A DNA stretch of 64,000 nt from Arthrobacter silviterrae (GTDB lineage: Bacteria; Actinomycetota; Actinomycetes; Actinomycetales; Micrococcaceae): positions 1-64,000 of the forward strand of contig NZ_JAAKZI010000023.1 of the NCBI RefSeq assembly GCF_011045165.1, written 5' to 3'. This document shows, in pieces, positions 26,718 through 34,547 of the stretch. Every line of letters starts with the position of its first letter. Within the stretch, counting starts at the first letter, position 1. The notes beneath the pieces were generated by a model. It searched no databases. It worked only from the letters and a program-made list of their open reading frames with translations, and was not told where the DNA came from. A program made the position numbers and the translations under genes.

Positions 26718-27929
26718 ATGAACCGTCCGCTGACCGTTGCCGCACGGGCCAAGGTCCCGCCGTTCCAGGTCATGGACATCCTGTCCCGCGTGGCCGAGCT
26801 CCGGGCCGCGGGCAGGGACGTCATCTCACTGTGCGCGGGGGAACCAGGCGGGGGAGCGCCGTCGGACGTCTCTGCGGCGGCCGCGGCGGTTCATGCCGCG
26901 GGCACACCCTTGACGTATACGCCCGCCCTCGGCATCGCGGAGCTCCGGGACGCCATCGCCGGGCACTATCGGCGCTGGTACGGCCTGGACATCCCGGCCC
27001 GCAACGTGGCCGTGACCACGGGATCCTCCGGCGCGTTCCTGCTGACATTCCTCTCTGCCTTCAACGCCGGCGACCGCGTGGCACTGGCCCGCCCCGGCTA
27101 CCCCGCCTACAAGAACATCCTTAGGGCCCTGGGCATCGAGGTCATTGAGCTGGACTGCGGCCCTGAATCCAGGTTCCAGCCCACCCCGGAATTGCTCGAC
27201 GCCGCGGCCAGGGCACACGGTCCGCTCGCCGGGCTCATGCTCGCCTCACCCGCCAACCCCACCGGCACCATGGTCTCGCGGCCCGAGCTGTCGAAACTGG
27301 CCGCCTGGTGCGCGGACCACTCTGCCCGGCTCATCAGCGACGAAATCTACCACGGCATCACCTACCCGGAACCGGGTGCACCCGACCCCCGCGGCGTCTG
27401 CGCCTGGGAGCTGGACCGGACATCCGTGGTGATCTCCAGCTTTTCTAAGTACTGGGGAATGACGGGGTGGCGGCTTGGTTGGGCCATCGTCCCGGACGAC
27501 CTCAAAGACGTAGTTGATGCGCTCGCCGGCAATGTGGCGCTGTGCCCGCCGGCTCCTGCCCAGCTGGCGGCCGTCCAGGCTTTCACCGGGCAGTCTTATG
27601 CCGAGGCGGAGCGGGCCGTTGCGGAGTTTGCACGCACCCGGGATTACCTGCTGGCGAACATGGGGCGGCTGGGCTGGGTCGACGTGGCGCCCGCCGACGG
27701 CGCGTTCTACCTTTACGCCGGCCTCGGTTCCGCGATGGACGGCTTCGCCAGTTCCCTCGACTATTGTTCGGCCGTCCTGGAGTCCGCCGGGGTTGCCGTG
27801 GTGCCGGGCCCGGACTTTGATTCCGTGGGCGGGCGGGGGGCTGTGCGGCTGAGTTTTGCCGCCGGGTACGACGCCGTCCGCGAGGGTTTTGAGCGGATCG
27901 TTGCGTTCCAGGAGGCGCGGGTCAGGTGA
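26718..27929 (+). CDS. Class I/II pyridoxal-phosphate aminotransferase
   Basis: 403 aa, fold-type I aminotransferase. PLP Lys244 is in SSFSKYWGMTGWRLGW. Other motifs are LASPANPTGTM and DEIYHGITY. It resembles aspartate/aromatic aminotransferases, but its specificity is not readable. It stands alone, ending just before the second DUF2695 leader. Confidence 0.92.
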   Translation: MNRPLTVAARAKVPPFQVMDILSRVAELRAAGRDVISLCAGEPGGGAPSDVSAAAAAVHAAGTPLTYTPALGIAELRDAIAGHYRRWYGLDIPARNVAVTTGSSGAFLLTFLSAFNAGDRVALARPGYPAYKNILRALGIEVIELDCGPESRFQPTPELLDAAARAHGPLAGLMLASPANPTGTMVSRPELSKLAAWCADHSARLISDEIYHGITYPEPGAPDPRGVCAWELDRTSVVISSFSKYWGMTGWRLGWAIVPDDLKDVVDALAGNVALCPPAPAQLAAVQAFTGQSYAEAERAVAEFARTRDYLLANMGRLGWVDVAPADGAFYLYAGLGSAMDGFASSLDYCSAVLESAGVAVVPGPDFDSVGGRGAVRLSFAAGYDAVREGFERIVAFQEARVR

Positions 27930-27946
27930 CGTGTGGGCCCCTCGGC

Positions 27947-28044
27947 CCTGCACAGGCGGGGCCAGGGGAGCCCTTGTCCACAATTTCCCTGGGGTGCCTG
28001 TTGGAGGGCCATGGTGCGGGCAATTATTGGTCCATGGAAAGGAA
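27947..28044 (+). promoter_or_regulatory. Twin TCCACA leader, copy B (upstream of DUF2695-B)
   Basis: First box TGCACA at 27949, core GGCGGGGCC, second box TTGTCCACAATTT with TCCACA at 27977; spacing 28. TTGTCCACA is the exact actinobacterial DnaA-box consensus. An AAAGGA ribosome site and ATG follow 73 bases after the second box. Confidence 0.75.
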
Positions 28045-28049
28045 TACCC

Positions 28050-28466
28050 ATGGAATCTGAATTGCCGATCGAAGTGCAGCGTGAACTTGCCGAGCTTGGC
28101 GTCGACCTGACGCGCATCCTCGAGAATGAATGCTTATTTTGTTATGTGTATCGAATGGTGGAACTCCACGGCTGCTTCAGCTTCCAGTGGGCCCAGCAAT
28201 ATTTGGACATCCGGGCGCCCCGGTCGCGGGGGACACTGCGAAAGCTGGAAGCCTGCGGAGGATTTTGTGACTGCGAAATCATCATGAATGTTGTCAGCGC
28301 CAACGAGCCCCTCTGGAACGTTCAGGACTATGGGGACGACTTCGACGGCTTTGGGATGTCGGAGCCGGAGGACAAGCCACCGTGCCACGGAGTCGGCACA
28401 GGCTCCGTCAGCCCCTGTGCACTGTGGGACGGCAGGGGGGCCTTCCGGAGGGGAAGTTACCACTAA
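28050..28466 (+). CDS. DUF2695-family cysteine-rich protein B
   Basis: 138 aa from ATG 28050, after AAAGGA. This is the most canonical of the three copies: NECLFCYVYRMVELHGC (Cys28, Cys31), IRAPRSRGTLRKLEACGGFCDCEI (Cys73, Cys75), CHGVGTGSVSPCALW (Cys112, Cys123). Acidic N-terminus, no signal peptide, no membrane helix. DUF2695 is an uncharacterised family; the Cys pairs look like a zinc site. Confidence 0.85.
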   Translation: MESELPIEVQRELAELGVDLTRILENECLFCYVYRMVELHGCFSFQWAQQYLDIRAPRSRGTLRKLEACGGFCDCEIIMNVVSANEPLWNVQDYGDDFDGFGMSEPEDKPPCHGVGTGSVSPCALWDGRGAFRRGSYH

Positions 28467-28480
28467 CCGGCCGGGCGGCT

Positions 28481-28915
28481 TCAGTCTTGGGGATGGAACT
28501 GCTCCAGGTGCTTGGTGGGCACCCTGTCACGATCGTACGTGATGGTGTCATAGCCGTGCGGGGCGGGCTTGCCATCCGCCCCGAGGTTCACGAAGACGAT
28601 CTTTTCGATGGTCAGGATGGACTCGCGGGTAAACATGTTGCGCACTTCGGCGCGCATGGTCAGTGAGGTCCGGCCAAAATGGGTGGCCGTGAGGCCCATC
28701 TCGATGAGGTCGCCCTGCACGGCAGAGGAGACAAAGTTGATCTCCGACATGTACTTCGTCACGGCCAGGCCGTTGCCCAGCTGGACGATCGCATAGATTG
28801 CCGCTTCCTCGTCAATCCAGCGGAGCAGGCTCCCGCCAAAAAGGGTGCCATTGGCGTTGAGGTCCTCGGGACGGACCCATTTGCGGGTGTGAAACGTAAT
28901 ATCGCCGTTGCTCAT
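28481..28915 (-). CDS. Acyl-CoA thioesterase (hotdog fold)
   Basis: 144 aa YciA/ACOT-type thioesterase. The hotdog helix motif is NANGTLFGGSLLRWIDEEAA, then MSEINFVSSAVQGDLIEM and GRTSLTMRAEV. It hydrolyses acyl-CoA esters; the chain length is unknown. Single gene on the minus strand between two plus-strand DUF2695 genes. Confidence 0.88.
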   Translation of the reverse strand: MSNGDITFHTRKWVRPEDLNANGTLFGGSLLRWIDEEAAIYAIVQLGNGLAVTKYMSEINFVSSAVQGDLIEMGLTATHFGRTSLTMRAEVRNMFTRESILTIEKIVFVNLGADGKPAPHGYDTITYDRDRVPTKHLEQFHPQD

Positions 28916-28957
28916 GAGCTGAATTTACCGTTGAAACCGGTGAAGACAGGCATTGAG

Positions 28958-29057
28958 TCCTCCACTGGCGGGGCTGGCTGGCACCTTTCCCACAATTTTG
29001 GATGGGTCCCTTTTGCCATGCTCCCCGGGTTGGGAGGGTGGAATTGTCGAAAGGAAA
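28958..29057 (+). promoter_or_regulatory. Twin TCCACA leader, copy C (upstream of DUF2695-C)
   Basis: First box TCCACT at 28961, core GGCGGGGCT, second box CCCACAATTT at 28989; spacing 28. An AAAGGA site follows at 29050, with the ATG 74 bases after the second box. This is the most degenerate copy in the boxes but the core is intact. Confidence 0.7.
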
Positions 29058-29062
29058 AGTCC

Positions 29063-29512
29063 ATGGAAGACAACTACGGGCCGGGCGCTGTTGGGCCAGG
29101 TGGAACAGATAATGAAGTGGCGCAGGTGTTCAGGGAATTGACCGGCACCTTCATGGTTCCCCACCCCAACGAGTGCCTGATCTGCTTTCTCATGCGGGGC
29201 ATGTCCTTGTTGAAGCAGTCCGGCTTTGAAATGACAGCCATCTATCAGAAGTTCAACGCACCGAGGGCCACGCAACTACACCGGCGGCTCCTGGGGATGG
29301 GGGTGTACGGTGACTGCCACCTTCTTCAGCGCGGCGTGACGTTCAATGCGGCCGTCTGGGAACCGGACTGCTGCCCGGATTGCGGCCTACCCTATGCTGC
29401 GCCGAACTGCTTGGAAGTCCGGCACGGTTCCACCCAGCCGTGCAAATTGTGGCGGTGGCGCCGGGACGTGGAGCGCGAGAGGTTCAATGCCCTGTGGGAC
29501 GGCCGGTATTGA
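29063..29512 (+). CDS. DUF2695-family cysteine-rich protein C
   Basis: 149 aa from ATG 29063. It has NECLICFLMRGM (Cys38, Cys41), NAPRATQLHRRLLGMGVYGDCHL (Cys85) and CLEVRHGSTQPCKLW (Cys116, Cys127). It departs from copies A and B in having GDCH where they have CDCE, and in an added CCPDC cluster (Cys103, 104, 107). So one ligand of the usual site is lost and others gained. Function unknown. Confidence 0.82.
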   Translation: MEDNYGPGAVGPGGTDNEVAQVFRELTGTFMVPHPNECLICFLMRGMSLLKQSGFEMTAIYQKFNAPRATQLHRRLLGMGVYGDCHLLQRGVTFNAAVWEPDCCPDCGLPYAAPNCLEVRHGSTQPCKLWRWRRDVERERFNALWDGRY

Positions 29513-29625
29513 CGCAACGGGAGGCGCTGGCCGTCCCGCTCCGGGTGCCGTAGGGTCATGGAACCAGGCGGACCAAGCCATGACACTGCAGTCGGGCATT
29601 TTTCCCGCCGGGCAGGGGAAATCAA

Positions 29626-30462
29626 TTGGCACCCAGCGTCGAAGGCGAATCAGGCAGCGGCCGGCCAGGGCCAGGAGACCTGCGGGACAGGATGCCCGCA
29701 CAGTCAGTCATCGCCGAACTGTTGGATGGGCAGTCGCTTGTTCCGCCCCGCGGTTTCATGCGGCGCCTTTTTGGGGTCGACCCGCTGTCCCGGGAAACGA
29801 AATCCTGGTACCGTGGCGCCCTGGGCGAGCTCGAAGTGGCGCGCGTCCTGGCCGGATTGGGTCCGGAATACACGGTGCTGCATGCTGTTCCGGTGGGCGC
29901 GGGAACGTCGGACATCGACCACATAGTTATTGGCCCGACCGGTGTCTTCACGGTGAACACAAAGAACCACTCCGGGAAAAAGGTTTGGGTTGCGGGCCGG
30001 ACACTCATGGTCAGCGGCGCCAGGCAGCCCCACATCCGCGATTCCGTGTTTGAGGCAAAGCGGGCAGCCAAGCTCCTCAGCCAGGCAATCGGACAGCCCG
30101 TGGCAGTGACGCCTCTCATAGTGGTGGTTGACCCAGCCGAGCTAAATGTGAAGGAAAAACCTGATGGGGTGGAAGTGCTCTCCAGCCGCAGCTTGCTGCG
30201 ATGGTTCAGCCGGGGGCCCCGGCTCCTTTCAGCCGGGGAGGCACAAGGGATTGCGGCGGCGGCTTGCCGTCCCGGCCTTTGGCACCGTGATTCTCCGGAT
30301 GACGGCGACCCAGTGGCGTTGATGGCCCGCTTCGAAACGCTGCGCCGTGCCGTCCGGAGCGCCTACCGGCGACGGATCGGGTGGGCGTTTGCGATGCTGG
30401 CCGGCCTCTTTGTTTCCATACTGGCCGCGTACCAGGTGTATCTTGGCCTGCTGGTCCGTTAG
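29626..30462 (+). CDS. NERD-domain protein with C-terminal membrane helix
   Basis: 278 aa from TTG 29626 (GGGGAA seven bases upstream); ATG 29692 is an alternative giving 256 aa. The NERD (nuclease-related) domain spans about 62-175: YRGALGELEVARVLAGL, then the (D/E)xK-like core SDIDHIVIGPTGVFTVNTKNH. A hydrophobic helix at about 252-272 close to the C-terminus suggests membrane anchoring. NERD domains are thought to act on DNA, but most are uncharacterised. It follows DUF2695-C by 113 bases. Confidence 0.82.
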   Translation: MAPSVEGESGSGRPGPGDLRDRMPAQSVIAELLDGQSLVPPRGFMRRLFGVDPLSRETKSWYRGALGELEVARVLAGLGPEYTVLHAVPVGAGTSDIDHIVIGPTGVFTVNTKNHSGKKVWVAGRTLMVSGARQPHIRDSVFEAKRAAKLLSQAIGQPVAVTPLIVVVDPAELNVKEKPDGVEVLSSRSLLRWFSRGPRLLSAGEAQGIAAAACRPGLWHRDSPDDGDPVALMARFETLRRAVRSAYRRRIGWAFAMLAGLFVSILAAYQVYLGLLVR

Positions 30463-30497
30463 CGCTCGCAGCAGCCTAAATTATTGAATCCACGTTT

Positions 30498-30558
30498 CCC
30501 GAACCGGCACTTAACGGGGATGTTGGGCCGCAACACACCCGTTAAGTGCCCGTTCGGG
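30498..30558. repeat. Long palindrome, second copy of the 1863 family
   Basis: Inverted repeat with arms of about 28 bases: CCCGAACCGGCACTTAACGG and CCGTTAAGTGCCCGTTCGGG, one mismatch in the outer stem and a variable centre. It lies between the convergent ends of the NERD gene and purB, the same kind of position as the copy at 1863-1923, and shares its core sequence. Confidence 0.78.
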
Positions 30559-30568
30559 GAGGGAGTGG

Positions 30569-32011
30569 CTACTTCGCCAGGTGGTCCACCAGAGATTCGG
30601 CAATGCCGATGTACTTGCCCGGCGTGAGTGCCAGCAGGCGTTCCTGGGCGCCGTCGGACAGGCCCAGGCCGGAAACGAACTCCTGCATGCGGGCGGCGTC
30701 CACGCGGTGGCCGCGGGTGAGGTCCTTGAGTCGCTCATAAGGGTCCTCCATGCCGGGGACCCCGGCGATGGCCTCCGCGCGCATCACCATCTGGACGGCC
30801 TCGGCGAGCACCTCCCAATTGTGGTCAAGGTCGTTGGCCAGCACGGCTTCCGCAGTGTCGAGCCGGCCCAAGCCGCCAAGGACGTTGCTGATGGCAAGCA
30901 GCGAGTGGCCGAAGGCGACGCCGATGTTGCGCTGGCTCGAGGAGTCGGTGAGGTCCCGCTGCCAGCGGCTGGTGACGAGCGTGGCGCCCAAGGTGTCGAG
31001 CAGGGCGTTGGAGATCTCCAGGTTCGCCTCGGCATTTTCAAAGCGGATCGGGTTCACCTTGTGCGGCATGGTGGAGGAGCCGGTGGCGCCGGGCACCGGG
31101 ATCTGCGCGAAGTAGCCGATGGAGATGTAGCTCCACACATCCGTGCACAGGTTGTGCAGGATCCGGTTGAAGCGCGCCACATCGGCGTAGAGCTCGGCCT
31201 GCCAGTCGTGGGACTCGATCTGGGTGGTCAGGGGGTTCCAGGTCAGGCCCAGGCCCTCGACGAAGTTCCGGGCCACGTCCTGCCAGTTGGCTTCCGGCAC
31301 GGACGCATAATGCGCGGCGTAGGTGCCGGTGGCCCCGTTGATCTTGCCCAGGTATTCAGTTTTGGCGATGCGGTCCAGCTGGCGGGTCAGGCGGTGTGCC
31401 GTGACTGCCAGTTCCTTGCCCAGCGTGGTGGGCGTGGCGGGCTGGCCGTGCGTGCGGGACAACATCGGGACGGCGCGGTTTTCCTCGGCCATCTCCGCGA
31501 TCTTGGCGACCAAGGTACGGGCTGCGGGCAGCCAGACGTCCTCCACGGCACCCTTGACGCCCACGGCGTAGGAGAGGTTGTTGATGTCTTCGCTGGTGCA
31601 GCCGAAGTGGACCAGCGGCTTCAGGCGCTCCAGGCCGAGGGCGGCCAGGCGCTTGCCAATGAAGTACTCCACGGCCTTGACGTCATGGACAGTGACTTTT
31701 TCAAGGTCTGCCAGTTCCTTCACCGATGAGGTGTCAAACTCGGTGACAATTTTGCGCAGCCCGGCCTGTTGCTCCGCCGTCAACGGTCCCGTGCCGGGCA
31801 ACACGGCATTGTCGCTGAGGTGAATGAACCACTCAACTTCCACGCCCACGCGGTCGCGGTTGAGCGCCGCTTCGGAAAGGTAGTCGACCAGCGGCGCCAC
31901 GGCGCCCGAGTATCGGCCGTCAAGGGGCCCCAAGGCAACGTGCTCGGAGGAAGCGGCCAGGGACAGGCGGCCGGAAGGGATGCGGGTGGTGGCAGGTGCG
32001 GTCTCAGACAT
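30569..32011 (-). CDS. purB: Adenylosuccinate lyase
   Basis: 480 aa. Fumarate-releasing step of purine synthesis (SAICAR to AICAR, adenylosuccinate to AMP). The fumarase/ASL signature GSSTMPHKVNPIRFENAEANL is at about 305-325. The general-acid region MLSRTHGQPATPTTLG is also present. The length fits the longer E. coli-type enzyme. Single gene. Confidence 0.96.
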   Translation of the reverse strand: MSETAPATTRIPSGRLSLAASSEHVALGPLDGRYSGAVAPLVDYLSEAALNRDRVGVEVEWFIHLSDNAVLPGTGPLTAEQQAGLRKIVTEFDTSSVKELADLEKVTVHDVKAVEYFIGKRLAALGLERLKPLVHFGCTSEDINNLSYAVGVKGAVEDVWLPAARTLVAKIAEMAEENRAVPMLSRTHGQPATPTTLGKELAVTAHRLTRQLDRIAKTEYLGKINGATGTYAAHYASVPEANWQDVARNFVEGLGLTWNPLTTQIESHDWQAELYADVARFNRILHNLCTDVWSYISIGYFAQIPVPGATGSSTMPHKVNPIRFENAEANLEISNALLDTLGATLVTSRWQRDLTDSSSQRNIGVAFGHSLLAISNVLGGLGRLDTAEAVLANDLDHNWEVLAEAVQMVMRAEAIAGVPGMEDPYERLKDLTRGHRVDAARMQEFVSGLGLSDGAQERLLALTPGKYIGIAESLVDHLAK

Positions 32012-32038
32012 GTCCCGATTCTTTCATGAACCGCCGTT

Positions 32039-32133
32039 TCCTCCACAGCGGGGGTGGCGCCCGGACTTGTTCACATTTGGACAAGAAGCCCTGGCGGGGA
32101 GGTTTGCTGGTCCTTAGGGTCGAAATGTAAAGG
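32039..32133 (+). promoter_or_regulatory. Twin TCCACA leader, copy D (upstream of the WXG100 pair)
   Basis: First box TCCACA at 32042, core GCGGGGGTGG, second box TTGTTCACATTT with TTCACA at 32070; spacing 28. It matches the leaders of the three DUF2695 genes although the downstream gene is unrelated. TAGGGT at 32115 is a plausible -10, 45 bases after the second box; comparable AT-rich hexamers lie 48-53 bases after it in copies A-C. Confidence 0.7.
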
Positions 32134-32466
32134 ATGGTGGGGGCGGTGAACACAGGACAGAACGGGCCGGCACAGTGCACCGGGCCCGCGGCGAATTGGC
32201 TTGTCGGCTCGTCACTGGCGGACGTCCAGTCGTTGGCTGGCAGGCTGGCGCTGCTTGCGGAGGAAGTTGACGGCGCAAGTTCAAGGTTGCAGGGAGCGGC
32301 CTCGCTTGAATGGCAGTCCATGGCCGCCGAGGCCTTCAGATCGGAATGCCAGTCGAAAATGGGTGAGCTCAGCACGGTGTCCGCACAAGTCAGGGAGGCC
32401 TCGGCAGCCGTGGCCGCCTACGCGAGGATGCTGGGAACAATGGCCGCAGCGGGGATGGGTGGTTGA
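32134..32466 (+). CDS. WXG100-family (ESAT-6-like) small protein
   Basis: 110 aa from ATG 32134; GTG at 32137 or 32146 are possible starts and the last has the better-placed GGTGGGGG site. Two helices with a central W-x-[GS] turn (LEWQSMAAEAF, about residues 62-72), the hairpin layout of WXG100 proteins secreted by type VII systems. It is followed seven bases later by a large hydrolase, typical of WXG100/effector pairs. No type VII ATPase or membrane gene is in the window. Confidence 0.72.
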   Translation: MVGAVNTGQNGPAQCTGPAANWLVGSSLADVQSLAGRLALLAEEVDGASSRLQGAASLEWQSMAAEAFRSECQSKMGELSTVSAQVREASAAVAAYARMLGTMAAAGMGG

Positions 32467-32472
32467 GGCGGC

Positions 32473-34065
32473 ATGGGCGACAACAATGGGCCGGACACCA
32501 CGTTCACCATCACCGGCGGCCCCGGGCGAATTCAGTACACGGTCTCCGCGATTGAAGCAACAAGCCGCGGAATTTCCCTGGTGGGCCAGGAACTTCACGA
32601 GATTGCCCTGACGCTGGAGGCGGAGTCCCGCTGGCTTGCCAGCGTATCGGAAAGCCTGGTGGCAACCTCGCCCGCGGGCAGGTATGCGTCACCCTTTCAC
32701 GCAACCCCTGCCCTGGACGCCATCACCTCCGCCAGGCGTTCGGCCGGAAATGCCGGGGAAAGTGTGGAAGAACTTGCACGCCACGCGGCTGCGGCAGCGG
32801 AGCGCTACGTGGCCACCGAGGGATCCGTGGCGTCCATGGAAACGGCCAAGCGGATGCAGGCACTCAGGGACGGAAGCCAGGCCTGGGCGTGGGGCCCGCT
32901 GGCCCCGGTAGTGGCGGGCGGCCAGGCGTGGAAAACGTTGCATGACGGAAGCAGGGACGGCATGCGGGACAAGGTCGAGGACATGCTCAACGACGGGCCG
33001 GCCTACCTTGCCGGATTGTTGGGGCCGGGAGTGGCGGTGCCCTACCTGCTGGGCCATTGGAACGCCAAGGGCAGGGAAGGCAACGGCGTGGTACCGGCAA
33101 TCATCGCCAGGAAGCTTTTCGACTGGGCAGGGGCCGACAGGCCCGGCCACCTGGTGATGCACCAGGTTCCTTCGGGGGAGTGGGGTGATGAGCCAGAGTC
33201 CTGGGGGCCGCCGGGCCGCGCCATGCCCGACGCGTACGACGGCGTCGCCGGTGAGGTGGCCGCCACCTTCGAGTCGATGCTCGCCGGGAGCAGGGGCGCC
33301 TACTCCTATCCGCCCGGGTCCATAGTGGTACTTCAGCTTGACCGCCCGGACGGGACCCGCGCCTGGATCGTGCACCTGCCCGGGACGGAGGACTGGTCCA
33401 CGCCGGACAGCAGCAACCCTTGGGACCTAGAAGGCGACCTGGAAGCCATGACCGCCGAACAGAGGAACCTTTTTGTCCAGAAAAAGATCCTGATTCAGGA
33501 ACTCATCGAAGGGGCGCTGGCAGACGCCGGCGCCTTGCCCACCGACGAGGTGATGATGACCGGGCACAGCGGTGGCGGCATCCACGCGGCCTCGGCGGCC
33601 TCGGATCCGGCGTTCCTGGCCAAGGTCAACGTCACCATGGTTGTCATGGCCGGTTCCCCCGGCGCGAACCACCGGGTGGCCCCGGGAATTGATGTCCTGG
33701 ACATCGAAAACGACGGCGATGTGGTGACAGCCGCAGACTACGGTCCACCGCCCGACACCCCGAACTGGGTCACCGTGACCACCCACCGGCCCGGTCCCCA
33801 AGGCGGGGTGGGCGGGGCGCACAGCGTTGACAAGTACGTCGACGACGCCGGGGAACTGGACCGCAGCGCGGACCCGGGGATCGGACGGCTGCGGGACAAG
33901 CTCAACCTGTTCCTGATGCCCGGGTTGCCCGGAGGGCCCGTGAAAGTGAGGAAGCTGGTGTACCAAGGCACTGATGTGGACGATCCAAGGCCCAAACCGC
34001 CGCCCCCACCGCCGGGACCGCCGCCACCGCCAGCGAAGGAGGGGCGCGGTGCCGGAGGGAGGTGA
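32473..34065 (+). CDS. Alpha/beta-hydrolase with N-terminal helical domain and polyproline tail
   Basis: 530 aa. Residues 1-130 are helical and WXG100/LXG-like. Residues ~260-470 form an alpha/beta-hydrolase with nucleophile Ser366 in MMTGHSGGGIHAA; a likely acid is in DIENDGDVV and His in GGAHSVDKYV. The last 30 residues are polyproline (PPPPPPGPPPPP). No signal peptide. The pairing with WXG100 suggests a type VII-exported lipase or esterase; the substrate is unknown. Four bases from the convergent YvlD-like gene. Confidence 0.75.
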   Translation: MGDNNGPDTTFTITGGPGRIQYTVSAIEATSRGISLVGQELHEIALTLEAESRWLASVSESLVATSPAGRYASPFHATPALDAITSARRSAGNAGESVEELARHAAAAAERYVATEGSVASMETAKRMQALRDGSQAWAWGPLAPVVAGGQAWKTLHDGSRDGMRDKVEDMLNDGPAYLAGLLGPGVAVPYLLGHWNAKGREGNGVVPAIIARKLFDWAGADRPGHLVMHQVPSGEWGDEPESWGPPGRAMPDAYDGVAGEVAATFESMLAGSRGAYSYPPGSIVVLQLDRPDGTRAWIVHLPGTEDWSTPDSSNPWDLEGDLEAMTAEQRNLFVQKKILIQELIEGALADAGALPTDEVMMTGHSGGGIHAASAASDPAFLAKVNVTMVVMAGSPGANHRVAPGIDVLDIENDGDVVTAADYGPPPDTPNWVTVTTHRPGPQGGVGGAHSVDKYVDDAGELDRSADPGIGRLRDKLNLFLMPGLPGGPVKVRKLVYQGTDVDDPRPKPPPPPPGPPPPPAKEGRGAGGR

Positions 34066-34069
34066 GTGG

Positions 34070-34483
34070 CTACCGGCGGTTGTCCGACTTGGTCAGCCCG
34101 CTCATCAGCATCGAGACGATGCTGATGACCACAGCGGCAAGAATTGCCGTCCAGAAGAAGCTGTCAATGGTGAAGTGGACGGGGGTGTATGAGCTCAGCC
34201 ATGCCGTCAGCCACAGCATGGCGGCGTTGATGACTATGGTGAACAAGCCGAGGGTCAGGATGGTGACGGGGAGCGAAAACACTTTCACAATCGGCTTCAC
34301 CAGTGCGTTGACCACGCCAAAGACCAGGCCGATGAACAGGTAGGCAAGGGCAGTGTTGAGCGTGGCATTAGACGTTTCAAGCCCGCCGTTCCCCGTGGTG
34401 GTGACGGAAATTCCGGGCAGGATCCAGCCGGCAATCCACAGGGCCACCGCATTGACAAGGACTCGAACCACTATTTTCCTCAT
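34070..34483 (-). CDS. Phage holin family 4 / YvlD-like membrane protein
   Basis: 137 aa with four hydrophobic helices (FIGLVFGVVNALVKPIVKVF, then LPVTILTLGLFTIVINAAML), the signature of the YvlD/holin-4 superfamily. These are common chromosomal membrane proteins, not evidence of prophage. Divergent from the HisC-like gene. Confidence 0.88.
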   Translation of the reverse strand: MRKIVVRVLVNAVALWIAGWILPGISVTTTGNGGLETSNATLNTALAYLFIGLVFGVVNALVKPIVKVFSLPVTILTLGLFTIVINAAMLWLTAWLSSYTPVHFTIDSFFWTAILAAVVISIVSMLMSGLTKSDNRR

Positions 34484-34547
34484 GGGGACATGCTTTCACA
34501 GTCCCCTTGCGGCACGCTGGCAGCATCCCTGTCTTAAGCTTGGGACT

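Noticed and set aside
21144-32075. TTGTCCACA-like boxes as a replication origin
   Set aside because: Boxes occur as isolated pairs at gene leaders, without a cluster, an AT-rich unwinding region, or dnaA/dnaN/gyrB neighbours.
34070-34483. Holin-family gene as a sign of prophage
   Set aside because: The YvlD/holin-4 family is a common chromosomal membrane protein family, and no phage structural, lysis or integrase genes are nearby.
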